Below, piece by piece: positions 42,488-53,547 of a stretch of DNA of 64,000 nt. The stretch comes from Dyella acidisoli. Lineage in GTDB: Bacteria; Pseudomonadota; Gammaproteobacteria; Xanthomonadales; Rhodanobacteraceae. The DNA lies in the NCBI RefSeq assembly GCF_030160295.1, contig NZ_BSOB01000046.1, forward strand, positions 254,673-318,672. The letters run 5' to 3'. The first letter of the stretch is position 1, and every line of letters starts with the position of its first letter. The notes below the pieces were generated by a model that saw only the letters and a program-made list of their open reading frames with translations, ran no database searches and was not told where the DNA came from. Made by a program: the position numbers and the translations under genes.

Positions 42488-43114
42488 ATGACCTCCACAT
42501 ACGATGACAAAGTTGCGGATCGGCGGCGATTTCTGCTCGCCATGATGGGCGGCGGCGCTGTTGCGGCGCTGGGTGGTGTGGCGATGGTGAGGTTCTTCGC
42601 TGGCAAAGGAGGCAACGCGATGGCGGCCACGCCTGCCGCAACCAACAGGGTAGAAACCCTATTGCTCGAATGCTTTTCCGACGACGACGGTCACCATCTT
42701 GGCCCCTGTGACGTGCGCAAGCTGGTGCTCACCGATGAGCAATGGCATCAGCGCCTTTCCGATGCCGCGTTCAACGTGATGCGTCGCGCGGGAACCGAGA
42801 TGGCGTTCAGTGGTCCGCATGAAAAGCCGCAAAGCAAAGGTCTGTATCGCTGCGCCGGCTGTGACACTGCGTTGTTCGATGCAGCCACACAATTCGACTC
42901 CGGCACAGGCTGGCCGAGTTTCTGGCGGCCGATTGCCAAGAAGAATGTGATCGAGAGTCGCGATACCGCCTATGGAATGATTCGCACGGCGGTGAGCTGT
43001 GCCGGATGCGACAGTCACTTGGGCCACGTGTTTGATGATGGTCCGCCGCCGACTGGGTTGCGTTATTGCATGAATTCAGTGGCGATGCGGTTTGTGGCGT
43101 ATCGGGTGAGTTGA
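42488..43114 (+). CDS. msrB: Exported peptide-methionine (R)-S-oxide reductase MsrB
   Basis: A 208-residue MsrB with an N-terminal Tat-like signal (DRRRFLLAMMGGGAVAALGG). Catalytic Cys194 lies in GLRYCMNSVAMRF. Zinc cysteines Cys122, Cys125, Cys171 and Cys174 (YRCAGCDTALF, VSCAGCDSHLGHVF) are intact, as are GWPSFW and LGHVF. It would repair oxidised methionines in periplasmic proteins, probably reduced by DipZ. GGAG 8 nt before ATG 42488; a GTG at 42458 would add only 10 residues. Confidence 0.94.
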   Translation: MTSTYDDKVADRRRFLLAMMGGGAVAALGGVAMVRFFAGKGGNAMAATPAATNRVETLLLECFSDDDGHHLGPCDVRKLVLTDEQWHQRLSDAAFNVMRRAGTEMAFSGPHEKPQSKGLYRCAGCDTALFDAATQFDSGTGWPSFWRPIAKKNVIESRDTAYGMIRTAVSCAGCDSHLGHVFDDGPPPTGLRYCMNSVAMRFVAYRVS

Positions 43115-43130
43115 TGCTTACCGATATGCT

Positions 43131-43269
43131 GCCCCTCTCCTATCGGGAGAGGGGTTGGGGTGAAGGCACGAACGGAGCGCGTTACCAACACCTTCGCAAG
43201 ACTTCTATGACACGCTTCGTTCGTACCCTCATCCGCCCCTCGGGCACCTTCTCCCGAAGGGAGAGGGAA
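43131..43269. repeat. Inverted pair of CCCTC/GAGGG repeats
   Basis: First copy 43131-43167 (GCCCCTCTCC ... GGGAGAGGGG TTGGGGTGAAGG), second inverted copy 43226-43269 (CCCTCATCCGCCCC ... CTCCCGAAGGGAGAGGGAA). The second copy ends 2 bp before the nadD stop. It lies between convergent msrB and nadD, so it may serve as a shared transcript end. Confidence 0.8.
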
Positions 43270-43271
43270 CA

Positions 43272-43922
43272 TCAAGGCGAGGGTATCGCGCGATACGGCG
43301 CCAACAATTCAGGGTCATCAAACAACCCTGCCGGCAACAAGTAGCGCGGATCACGCCCTGCCGCCAGCAACTCGCGAATGCGCGTAGCGGACACTTCAAA
43401 AGGCGTGACGGAAAGTTCGATCACCTTCCCTGCAGTCTCTGTTCGAATAACAGCAGGATCATCCGTGCGCCGCGCAGCCACGGCGCGTTCCAGTTCCACC
43501 GGAATGCACGCTTCAATGCCGGGGCGGTTGATCACGCCGATGTGCGTGACGTTGAACAACTCGCGCCAGCGGTGCCAACTGCGCAAGCCGGCGAAGGCAT
43601 CCGCGCCGAGCAACAGCACCAATGGCCGCGCACCGAATTCGCGACGTAGCTCTTCCAGCGTGTCGATGGTGTAGGAAGGGCCATTGCGTTCGAGTTCGCG
43701 TGTGTCCATCGCCAAGCGCGATTGCCCACGCAAAGCCGCGCGCAGCATGTCCACGCGCTGTGTGGCGCTGGCGGTAGGTGGTGGACGATGCGGTGGCACG
43801 TTAGCAGGCATCAAACGCACTTCGGCGTCGAGCAGCTCGGAGGCTTCCCACGCCACGCTGAGGTGGCCAATGTGGATCGGGTCAAAGGTGCCGCCGAACA
43901 GGGCTAGCGGTTTCATTTTCAT
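43272..43922 (-). CDS. nadD: Nicotinate-nucleotide adenylyltransferase
   Basis: A 216-residue nucleotidyltransferase making NaAD in NAD synthesis. Motifs: LALFGGTFDPIHIGHLSVAW (HxGH), LLLGADAFAGLRSWHRWREL and VSATRIRELLAAG (the ISSTxIR box). ATG at 43922 overlaps the holA stop (ATGA). It normally precedes rsfS directly; here shc/sigF/dipZ/msrB come between. Confidence 0.96.
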   Translation of the reverse strand: MKMKPLALFGGTFDPIHIGHLSVAWEASELLDAEVRLMPANVPPHRPPPTASATQRVDMLRAALRGQSRLAMDTRELERNGPSYTIDTLEELRREFGARPLVLLLGADAFAGLRSWHRWRELFNVTHIGVINRPGIEACIPVELERAVAARRTDDPAVIRTETAGKVIELSVTPFEVSATRIRELLAAGRDPRYLLPAGLFDDPELLAPYRAIPSP

Positions 43923-44929
43923 ACCAACGCCTGCGCCGCTCTCGGCTCCGCAATCGCTGCAATCAAGCGCTGCGTCTCCAACCACGCATCGCCGGCTTCA
44001 CGACCCTTCGCAATGCGATCGATCCGCGCAGCGCGCGCCAAGCATTGCATCCAATGTTCACGCGGCGCACGACGCAGCGCTTTGCGGAACAGTTGCTCGC
44101 GCGCCGGCCACAAACGCTCCGCACGCGCCTGCGCACCGAAGTCATGGGCGTTGGCCAGTCGCATAGCAAGCTGCAGCTGATTGACCAGCCAGCCCATCAG
44201 TGCAATCAATTCATCACCTTCCGCACGCAGGCCATCGAGAATGCGCAGTGCACGCGCGCCATCGCCACCAAGCGCTGCGTCGGTCAGCTTGAAAGCGTCG
44301 TAACGCGCGCTATCGGCAACTAGGTTTTCCATCTCCGCCGCATCGATCTTGCCCTGCCCGTGCAACACCACGAGCTTGTCGATTTCCTGCGCGGCAGCAA
44401 GCAGATTGCCTTCCACGCGCTCGGCAAGCAAAGCAACCGCATCCGGCACAGCAGTCAGTCCGCGCGAAGCGAGACGCGCGCCGATCCAAGCTTCCCATTC
44501 GTTGGGCCGCGGCGCGTTGAAGACCACCATGGAGCCGGCGCTATCCAGCTGCTTGGTCCATGCGCCTTCATGTTTGTTGCTCCATTCCACCGCGGTGATC
44601 AGCAGCGTCACATCCGGAGGGGGATTGGAACAGAATTCGACGATGGCCTTGGCGCCTTCGACACCTGGTCGCCCAGTGGGTAAGCGCAGATCAAGCAGGC
44701 GACGCGTGGCGAACAACGACATGCCGGCAGCGGAGCGCGCCAGTTCGTCCCAATCGAAATGCGCGCCGACGTCGAGGACCTGGCGCTCGGTGTAACCTAG
44801 CTTGCGTGCTTGCGCGCGCAACGCGTCGGCCGCTTCCAGCACCAGCAGTTCCTCGCCCGCCAGTAGGTAGACGGGACTGAGGCGGTCCGCGGCCAGCGCC
44901 TTCTGCCACTGGGCGTGGTTGAGCGGCAT
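43919..44929 (-). CDS. holA: DNA polymerase III delta subunit
   Basis: A 336-residue clamp-loader subunit. N-terminal RecA-like part: LSPVYLLAGEELLVLEAADALR, then MSLFATRRLLDLRLP, and the C-terminal collar domain (LWPAREQLFRKALRRAP). It opens the beta clamp. ATG 44929 is chosen as the first Met before the conserved AQWQKALAADRLSPVYLL. It sits between lptE (16 bp) and nadD (4-bp overlap). Confidence 0.95.
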   Translation of the reverse strand: MPLNHAQWQKALAADRLSPVYLLAGEELLVLEAADALRAQARKLGYTERQVLDVGAHFDWDELARSAAGMSLFATRRLLDLRLPTGRPGVEGAKAIVEFCSNPPPDVTLLITAVEWSNKHEGAWTKQLDSAGSMVVFNAPRPNEWEAWIGARLASRGLTAVPDAVALLAERVEGNLLAAAQEIDKLVVLHGQGKIDAAEMENLVADSARYDAFKLTDAALGGDGARALRILDGLRAEGDELIALMGWLVNQLQLAMRLANAHDFGAQARAERLWPAREQLFRKALRRAPREHWMQCLARAARIDRIAKGREAGDAWLETQRLIAAIAEPRAAQALV

Positions 44930-44945
44930 AGTCGTCAGAGCCCGC

Positions 44946-45539
44946 TTAGTCGCCGATCGGCGTCGGCATGTATTGCGGCGGTTGCTGCGTGGTACTCGCG
45001 TTGGCCGGCATGGGGCCGACCGCCTTCGCGGCGGCCGTTGTTCCATTTTTGGCCACCGCCTGCAAACGGAACAACGTGGCCTGGATGGCGTCGTCGATCA
45101 GGCTGCCCTGGATCTGTTCCATCTGCGATTGCGTGCCCACCGGCTGGCTGGCGTCATAGCTGAATTCGCGCTGCAGATCGATGGCCTGCTCCGGCACGAT
45201 GACCTTGCCGTCCGGATCAACGGCGGTAAACACCATGTGGAAACGCACGGCGAATTCCGTCACCTGCGCAGCGCCATTGATGGTGAGCGATTGCACGTTG
45301 AAGTTCTGCGCCGGCACGTGCAACTCGGCAATGCCGGGGCCGGACTTGTCTTCCAACACAACGTTGGAAGCGAGCAGCGCGCGCGCCAATTTGCGCTGGA
45401 AGTCGCCACCGCCGCCCACCGTCAGGTGTACGCGCTGCATCCCTTCGGGCATGGCCGCGCTTCCGCGCAGATGGAAACCGCATGCTGCCAGGGCAAGCAT
45501 GGGCAGCAGCGCGATCAGTTTCAGCATGCGGTGATTCAT
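44946..45539 (-). CDS. lptE: LPS-assembly lipoprotein LptE
   Basis: A 197-residue lipoprotein with signal ending LALAACGFHLRG (Cys21), the standard LptE opening. It plugs the LptD barrel and helps insert lipopolysaccharide in the outer membrane. The C-terminus is Pro/Gln-rich (TTQQPPQYMPTPIGD). ATG 45539 lies 4 bp after the leuS stop with AGGA 7 nt upstream. Gene order leuS-lptE-holA-nadD is conserved. Confidence 0.93.
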   Translation of the reverse strand: MNHRMLKLIALLPMLALAACGFHLRGSAAMPEGMQRVHLTVGGGGDFQRKLARALLASNVVLEDKSGPGIAELHVPAQNFNVQSLTINGAAQVTEFAVRFHMVFTAVDPDGKVIVPEQAIDLQREFSYDASQPVGTQSQMEQIQGSLIDDAIQATLFRLQAVAKNGTTAAAKAVGPMPANASTTQQPPQYMPTPIGD

Positions 45540-45543
45540 GAAC

Positions 45544-48189
<2,646 letters not shown>

Positions 48190-48283
48190 TTATGCGTATT
48201 CGGCAGCGCGGGCGTCCGTCGCCCAGTGCTGCGTGGGACCCGGCAGACTAGCAGAAATGCCTCTTCGCTTGGATCGGATTTGG

Positions 48284-48438
48284 CTCCCTCTCCCCTCTGG
48301 GGGAGAGGGCTGGGGTGAGGGGACAACCTCGCCTGATCTTTAATCAAGACACAAAACGAAAGTGGCCGCCCGCACGCACACCATTTCCCGCAAGCCTTGC
48401 CCCCTCACCCTAGCCCTCTCCCCATAGGGGAAAGGGGA
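48284..48438. repeat. Inverted pair of CCCTC/GAGGG repeats
   Basis: First copy 48284-48322 (CTCCCTCTCCCC ... GGGGGAGAGGGC TGGGGTGAGGGG), second copy 48401-48438 (CCCCTCACCCTAGCCC TCTCCCC...GGGG). The bases preceding the second copy read CGCAAGCCTTG, also found before the copy at 59282. The 285-bp gap between pqiC and leuS holds only this pair and the leuS promoter. Confidence 0.85.
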
Positions 48439-48462
48439 CGAAAAGCGATGCGCGGAGACAGT

Positions 48463-49074
48463 TTACGGAGACGGACAAGCCGACGGCACACTCCCCGCCG
48501 CCATCGCCGGTGCCACGCTGGCGATTTGGTCCGCCAGCGTCGACAGCGCCTGCTGGTGACCAGCCACCACGCTGGCGTAATCCTGCCCCACGGTTTCGTT
48601 GATGTGGCTGCTGCAAGTAAGCACAGCCTGGCTGCGCAGCTCGCGCACTGTCCAGGTCGCATCGATCAGTGCATAGCTGCTGGGTGCGGAATCAAAGCGG
48701 CGCAGGTCGACTTTGATGCGCAGCACCGGCTTGCCGTTGATGGCCACGCCGCCGCTGATGTCCTGCGCACCGGTGCGCTGTGAGAGGTCGACGGACAACG
48801 CACCGCGTACTTCATCCGCCAAGGGAGCGGCCCAGCGTTCGCCGTTAAGCAAGGTGACGGCCTGCCCGCCTTGGCGCACCACCAATTGCGGCACGTCGTT
48901 CTGCGCCGGAACACCGACCGGCATCAGCTCGAACTGGAAGTGTGCCGGCGACGTGGCGGCCGGCGTACCGTTATCGGACGCCGGTATGAGTGTGTAGTAA
49001 TGAATCGGCGCCGAAGCGCAAGCCGCCAGCGCCGCCGCGCCCAATGCCGCCATCAAATGTCGCATACGAATCAT
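48463..49074 (-). CDS. pqiC: PqiC-like outer-membrane lipoprotein
   Basis: A 203-residue ABC-type transport auxiliary lipoprotein (DUF330 family). Signal ends AALAACASAP (lipobox LAAC). The core reads YYTLIPASDN, LPLMPVGVPAQ-like FELMPVGVPAQNDVPQLV, then ERWAAPLADEVRGALSVDL. PqiC tethers the PqiB needle to the outer membrane. ATG overlaps the pqiB stop (ATGA). Confidence 0.9.
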   Translation of the reverse strand: MIRMRHLMAALGAAALAACASAPIHYYTLIPASDNGTPAATSPAHFQFELMPVGVPAQNDVPQLVVRQGGQAVTLLNGERWAAPLADEVRGALSVDLSQRTGAQDISGGVAINGKPVLRIKVDLRRFDSAPSSYALIDATWTVRELRSQAVLTCSSHINETVGQDYASVVAGHQQALSTLADQIASVAPAMAAGSVPSACPSP

Positions 49075-50750
49075 GGCTTGCTCCCTTGCTGCGGCTGGGC
49101 GGTGGACGAACCGTTGTTCTCGGGCGGCGGCGCATCCTTGGCCCGTCCACGGATCAGCGCGCTGGGCTGGGCGTTCAAATAATCGGTGAGCGTGCGCAAC
49201 GAGCGCGCCATGCGCTGCAACTCTTGCAACGTGCCGCTCAGGCTCTGCTGCAACGGCGAATCGGCGGCGAGCGCGTTGTTCGCCGTGCCGAGCGTTTGGT
49301 TGGCACCGTTAAGCGTGGTCTTGAAAGCGGGCAACACATCACCGTTGAGCTGCTTGATCGTGCCATCCAGATCAGCCAGCGTGTGATTGAGGTTGTTGCC
49401 GATTGCGTCGAACGGAATCTTGTTGATCTTGTCGACGATCTCCGCCATCTGCTCCTGCAGCTTGTCGAAGCTGCCGGGGATGGTGGGGATTTGCAACGGA
49501 CGCGCGTTCGGATCGTAGTCCACCGCCTTGGGCGCCTTCGGTTCGATATCCAGCGAAATGAATAGCTGGCCGGTGAGCAGGTTGCCCACCTTGGCCTGCG
49601 CGCGCAGGCCTTGTGCAACCAGCGAGGTGACGACCTTCGACATATCCTCGTCACCCTTGGACCTGGCAATCTCAGCCAGCTTGGCATTCGCACGCCCCAG
49701 GCGTTCGGGATAGATCAATGCACCCACGTAGATCGGGAACTTGCTGGTCTTCTCGTCGTAGTCCATGCGGATGGACACGACATGGCCAAAGTTGATGCCG
49801 CGGAATTCCACCGGCGAATCCACCGCCAGGCCACGCACCGGTTGATCGAAGCGCATGACGATATAACGCGGCTCACCATCCGGCGGCGCCATCGCGTTGC
49901 TTTGTGTATCGAAGAGGGTAAAGCTGGTGTTCTCGGGAACCGGTTTTTCGGTCGGATGCGGTCCGGGGGCATCGTTGAACGCCACACCACCAGCCAAGAC
50001 GGTGGCCAGCGATTGGGTATTGAGTTTCAAGCCATCGGCACTGATCGATACATCCACGCCGCTGGCATTCCAGAAGCGCGATTCATTGGTAACGAAACTG
50101 TCGTAGGGGCTGTCGACGAAAATCTGCATGGTGACGCCCTTGCCGTCGTCATCCAGCTTGTACGACGCCACGCGACCGACCTGCAGGCGCCGGTAAAACA
50201 CTGGCGAGCCGATATCCAGCGAACCCAGGTCGCCGGCGTGCAGCGTGAAACTTTTGCCGCGTGAGTCGTGCAATACCGATGGTGGATTTTCCAAGCCGAC
50301 GAAATCGTTCTGCGTCTGCTGGGACTTGCCCACATCCACGCCAATGAACGAGCCCGACAGCAGCGTATCGATCCCCGACACGCCACCCAGCCCGATGCGC
50401 GGGCGCACCACCCAGAAACGTGAATCGGAAACGGCAATGCCGGACGCACTTTTTTCCAGCCCCACCTTCACGATCACCTTGCTGTGATCCTCGCTCAGGC
50501 GGATACCGGTGACCTTGCCGATCACCACATCCTTGTACTTCACAACCGTCTTGCCCGACTCCAAGCCCTGCGCGGTTTCAAAACTGATGGAGATCGTAGG
50601 CCCCCGCTCCCGCCACGCGCTGATCACCAGCGACAGGCCAATCAGCGCCGCCACGACCGGCACCAGCCAAATCCATGCAGCGTTCACGCGCTTGCGCCGC
50701 ACCACCGGTTCGGGCAGACCACCGCCTAGGCTGGATTGGTTCTCAGTCAT
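49071..50750 (-). CDS. pqiB: PqiB, MCE-domain lipid transport protein
   Basis: A 559-residue protein with one N-terminal TM helix (WIWLVPVVAALIGLSLVISAW) and MlaD/MCE domains (LESGKTVVKYKDVVIGKVTG; GLDIGSPVFYRRLQVGRVAS; GLAVDSPVEFRGINFGHVVS), followed by coiled-coil sequence (TIPGSFDKLQEQMAEIVDKI). The three MCE domains form a tube carrying phospholipids across the periplasm. It overlaps pqiA by 8 bp. Confidence 0.94.
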   Translation of the reverse strand: MTENQSSLGGGLPEPVVRRKRVNAAWIWLVPVVAALIGLSLVISAWRERGPTISISFETAQGLESGKTVVKYKDVVIGKVTGIRLSEDHSKVIVKVGLEKSASGIAVSDSRFWVVRPRIGLGGVSGIDTLLSGSFIGVDVGKSQQTQNDFVGLENPPSVLHDSRGKSFTLHAGDLGSLDIGSPVFYRRLQVGRVASYKLDDDGKGVTMQIFVDSPYDSFVTNESRFWNASGVDVSISADGLKLNTQSLATVLAGGVAFNDAPGPHPTEKPVPENTSFTLFDTQSNAMAPPDGEPRYIVMRFDQPVRGLAVDSPVEFRGINFGHVVSIRMDYDEKTSKFPIYVGALIYPERLGRANAKLAEIARSKGDEDMSKVVTSLVAQGLRAQAKVGNLLTGQLFISLDIEPKAPKAVDYDPNARPLQIPTIPGSFDKLQEQMAEIVDKINKIPFDAIGNNLNHTLADLDGTIKQLNGDVLPAFKTTLNGANQTLGTANNALAADSPLQQSLSGTLQELQRMARSLRTLTDYLNAQPSALIRGRAKDAPPPENNGSSTAQPQQGSKP

Positions 50751-51366
50751 CGTCTTCCTTGCAATCCCATATCAGGCGAGGGTCGAAACTCTGCGAAGCA
50801 AGCATGGTAAGTATGACCGTCAATCCGAAATACACCACCCCAGGCAACGGCTCCACCTGGCTAAAGAAGCCGAATTGCACCAGCGCGGTAAGCAGCGCCA
50901 CCACAAAGACGTCCAGCATGGACCAATAGCCGATGAATTCCACCAGCCGGTACAGCATGGAGCGCTGGCGACGTGCCCAGTTGGTACCGCGAAGCGCACT
51001 CAGCAGCAGCGTGCTGATCACCAGGAACTTCATCATCGGCACCACGATGCTGGCGGTGAACACGATGACGGCCAGATCTGGCGAGCCTTTTACCCACAGC
51101 TCGATCACACCGCTCAGGATCGTGTTGTCGTCCACGTCACCCAGGCTTGCCGTGCGCATGATCGGCAGCACATTGGCGGGGATGTAGAAGATGAAGGCTG
51201 CGATCAGGAGCGCCCAGGTGCGTACGCAGCTATAAGGCTTGCGCCGATGCAGTGAACTGCCACAACGAGGGCAGGCCGCATCTTCGATTTGCGTATCGCG
51301 GCAAACCTGGCCGCAGACATGGCAGCCAATCAGTCCCAGCTCGTGTGCACGCGGCAGCGCGCTCAT
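50743..51366 (-). CDS. pqiA: PqiA-domain membrane protein (second half)
   Basis: A 207-residue protein with a zinc-ribbon (CHVCGQVCRDTQIEDAACPRCG) and four TM helices of a PqiA domain (NVLPIMRTASLGDVDDNTILSG, SMLDVFVVALLTALVQFG). E. coli PqiA contains two such domains in one protein; here each is its own gene. ATG overlaps the upstream pqiA stop (ATGA). Confidence 0.9.
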   Translation of the reverse strand: MSALPRAHELGLIGCHVCGQVCRDTQIEDAACPRCGSSLHRRKPYSCVRTWALLIAAFIFYIPANVLPIMRTASLGDVDDNTILSGVIELWVKGSPDLAVIVFTASIVVPMMKFLVISTLLLSALRGTNWARRQRSMLYRLVEFIGYWSMLDVFVVALLTALVQFGFFSQVEPLPGVVYFGLTVILTMLASQSFDPRLIWDCKEDDD

Positions 51367-52013
51367 GATGTTGACTCCGCGGGGAGCTTGTCCCACAGCT
51401 GGTGCAGATCGATACCGGAAAAGATGGTGATCAACAACGCCAGCGCTGCATAGGCGAACGCACCGATGTTGGGCGTCACGTCAAAATACAGCTGCGCCTT
51501 GACGATGGACACCAGCACACCGAGCACAAACACCTCGCTCATCGTCCACGGCGCGATGTAGTGCAGCACCACCATCAGTGGCACGAAGCCGGGGGCGCGC
51601 TGCCCTTTGCGACCAAAGATCAGCAGCCAGCCCAGAATCCCCATCTTGCACAGCGGAAAGAAAAACAGCGTCGCCGCCGCCAGCACCGACACCACCTGCG
51701 AGTGCTCCTTCCACATCATGATGATGATGCCCCACAGAGTGGCGTGAATTTCCTCGCCATTGAGTCCCAGGGTGATGATCGGCCACACGTTAGCCTGTAT
51801 GAACACCACCATCACGGTGACTACCAGCGCGAACATCGCGTCAAGACCGATGCGCTGATGGCGCTCCAGCACCGCATTGCAACGCGCGCAACGGGCAACC
51901 TCGCCGCGTGCCAGCGGCCGACGGTGGTGCACCGTATCGCAGTGCTCGCAGATCATCAGCGTCGACGACATCGATTTCTGCGCTTGCTCGACGGCGGCCG
52001 GGGGGGTGCTCAT
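51363..52013 (-). CDS. pqiA: PqiA-domain membrane protein (first half)
   Basis: A 216-residue protein with CEHCDTVHHRRPLARGEVARCARCNAVL and four TM helices of the PqiA fold (IQANVWPIITLGLNGEEIHATL, IAPWTMSEVFVLGVLVSIVK). First gene of the pqiA-pqiA-pqiB-pqiC operon, all leftward and overlapping. It is divergent from the thioredoxin gene. Confidence 0.9.
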   Translation of the reverse strand: MSTPPAAVEQAQKSMSSTLMICEHCDTVHHRRPLARGEVARCARCNAVLERHQRIGLDAMFALVVTVMVVFIQANVWPIITLGLNGEEIHATLWGIIIMMWKEHSQVVSVLAAATLFFFPLCKMGILGWLLIFGRKGQRAPGFVPLMVVLHYIAPWTMSEVFVLGVLVSIVKAQLYFDVTPNIGAFAYAALALLITIFSGIDLHQLWDKLPAESTS

Positions 52014-52109
52014 GTTGGCGATTCTCGCAAATCCTTAAGCGCCCTGCGCGCACTTGATATGCTTCAAGGTGCCCCGACTTGTCTGGGGTTCATCCATCTG
52101 GAGCCCAAC

Positions 52110-52979
52110 GTGAACGCCGCTGTTTCTCCGCACATTTTTGACGTCGATCAGGACAACTTTGAAACCGATGTGCTGCAGGGCTCGCTCCAGACCCCTGTGC
52201 TGGTGGATTTCTGGGCCGAATGGTGCGGCCCGTGCAAGTCATTGGGTCCATTGCTGGAAAAGCTCGCCGCCGAATACAACGGTGCATTCCGGCTTGGCAA
52301 GGTGGACGTGGACAAGAACCAGGAGCTGGCGGGCGTCTTCGGCATCCGCAGCATTCCCACCGTCATCTTGGTGAAAGACGGCCAGATCCTCGATGGCTTT
52401 GCCGGCGCCCTGCCTGAAGGCCAACTACGTCAATTCCTCTCCCGTCATGTCCAACCGCTGGAAGGCGACTTCGAAGAAGAAGTGCTGGAAGAGGAAACCC
52501 TGCCCGAATCCCCCGAGCAAGCGATCAATCGCCTGCAGCAGGAAATCGCTGCCAGCACCAATCGCCCCGAACTCAAGCTCGACCTGGCCATCGCACTCGC
52601 GCAAGCCGGCCAAGCTTCCGCTGCCGAAGCGGAACTCAACGCCCTGCCCGCCAACCTCGCTACCGACACGCGCGCTGTGCGCCTGCGTAGCCAACTGGAC
52701 CTGGCTCGCTCGCTCGAAGGCACGCCATCGATGGAAGTGCTGCAGCAACGCATTCATGCCAATCCGCAGGATTGGGAAGCGCACGATTTGCTGGGCGTAC
52801 GATTGCTGCTCGGTAACGATCCCGCCGCAGGCTTGGAGCATTGGCTGCTGATGCTTGAGAAAGCGCGCGACTGGAATGAAGGTCAAGCGAAGAAGCGTCT
52901 ACTGGCTGCGTTTAATACGTTGGACGATGCAGAACTGGTGGGACGTTATCGCAGACGGATGGCGTCGCTGCTGTTCTGA
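52110..52979 (+). CDS. cnoX: Thioredoxin-TPR protein, CnoX (YbbN) family
   Basis: A 289-residue protein. Thioredoxin domain at 1-112 with a full active site WAEWCGPCK, then a Glu-rich linker and about 150 residues of tetratricopeptide-like helices (EQAINRLQQEIAASTNRPELKLDL...). CnoX links chaperone and redox protection to GroEL. E. coli CnoX has SQHC; this homologue keeps CGPC and can likely catalyse disulfide exchange. GTG start at 52110 with GGAG 7 nt upstream. Confidence 0.9.
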   Translation: MNAAVSPHIFDVDQDNFETDVLQGSLQTPVLVDFWAEWCGPCKSLGPLLEKLAAEYNGAFRLGKVDVDKNQELAGVFGIRSIPTVILVKDGQILDGFAGALPEGQLRQFLSRHVQPLEGDFEEEVLEEETLPESPEQAINRLQQEIAASTNRPELKLDLAIALAQAGQASAAEAELNALPANLATDTRAVRLRSQLDLARSLEGTPSMEVLQQRIHANPQDWEAHDLLGVRLLLGNDPAAGLEHWLLMLEKARDWNEGQAKKRLLAAFNTLDDAELVGRYRRRMASLLF

Positions 52980-52990
52980 TGCCTTAATAC

Positions 52991-53039
52991 CCATACGCCA
53001 AAGTATGGCAAGCTGAGGGCTCCTTCTTTCGGAGCCCTC
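52991..53039 (+). promoter_or_regulatory. Tandem hairpins that mask the RBS of the next gene
   Basis: CCATAC-GCCAAA-GTATGG (52991-53008) and GAGGGCTCC-TTCTTTC-GGAGCCCTC (53015-53039). The second stem ends one nt before the ATG at 53041 and contains GGAG (53031-53034), the only Shine-Dalgarno, 6 nt from the start. It may be a cnoX terminator without a T run or a translational switch for the DUF4442 gene. Confidence 0.55.
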
Positions 53040-53040
53040 C

Positions 53041-53493
53041 ATGCGCGCATCCACCTTCCGCCGCCTGCTCAATCTGTGGCCGCCATTCCTGTTCAGCGGC
53101 ATTCGTCTGCTGAGCCTGGATGACGATTACACCGAAGCGCGGGTGGTATTGCGGTTGCGGCCATGGAATCGGAATTACGTGCGTACGCAATTCGGTGGCA
53201 GTTTGTTTGCGATGGCCGATCCATTCTGGATGCTGCTGATCCTGCATCACTTGGGCAGCGATCATTTTGTGTGGGACAAAGCGGGCACCATCGATTTCGT
53301 GGCGCCCGGCCGCGAAGATGTCTATGCGCACTTCAAACTCGAACCCAGCGTGCTAGACGAATTGCGTGCCGCCGCAGCTAATGGTGAAAAGGTGCTGCGC
53401 TGGTTTGATGTATCGATCAAGACGGCGTCAGGTGAAGTGGTAGCGGTTGTGCGCAAGCAGCTTTATGTTCGGTTGAAACCACGGAACCGCTGA
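53041..53493 (+). CDS. DUF4442 hotdog-fold protein (putative thioesterase)
   Basis: A 150-residue protein of the DUF4442 branch of the hotdog fold: IRLLSLDDDYTEARVVLRLR, NYVRTQFGGSLFAMADPFWM (the region where hotdog thioesterases bind substrate), then AGTIDFVAPGREDVYAHF. An acyl-CoA thioesterase role is suggested by the fold but unproven. The RBS lies in a hairpin (see separate entry). Confidence 0.85.
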   Translation: MRASTFRRLLNLWPPFLFSGIRLLSLDDDYTEARVVLRLRPWNRNYVRTQFGGSLFAMADPFWMLLILHHLGSDHFVWDKAGTIDFVAPGREDVYAHFKLEPSVLDELRAAAANGEKVLRWFDVSIKTASGEVVAVVRKQLYVRLKPRNR

Positions 53494-53547
53494 CCGCATT
53501 CCGAAGCAAGCCTCTTACGGATAACGACATTCCTTCCGCATTCGCAG

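Noticed and set aside
43115-43271. CCCTC repeat pair considered as a phage or IS attachment site
   Set aside because: No integrase or transposase nearby and the same pair occurs at several other gene ends, so it is a dispersed repeat.
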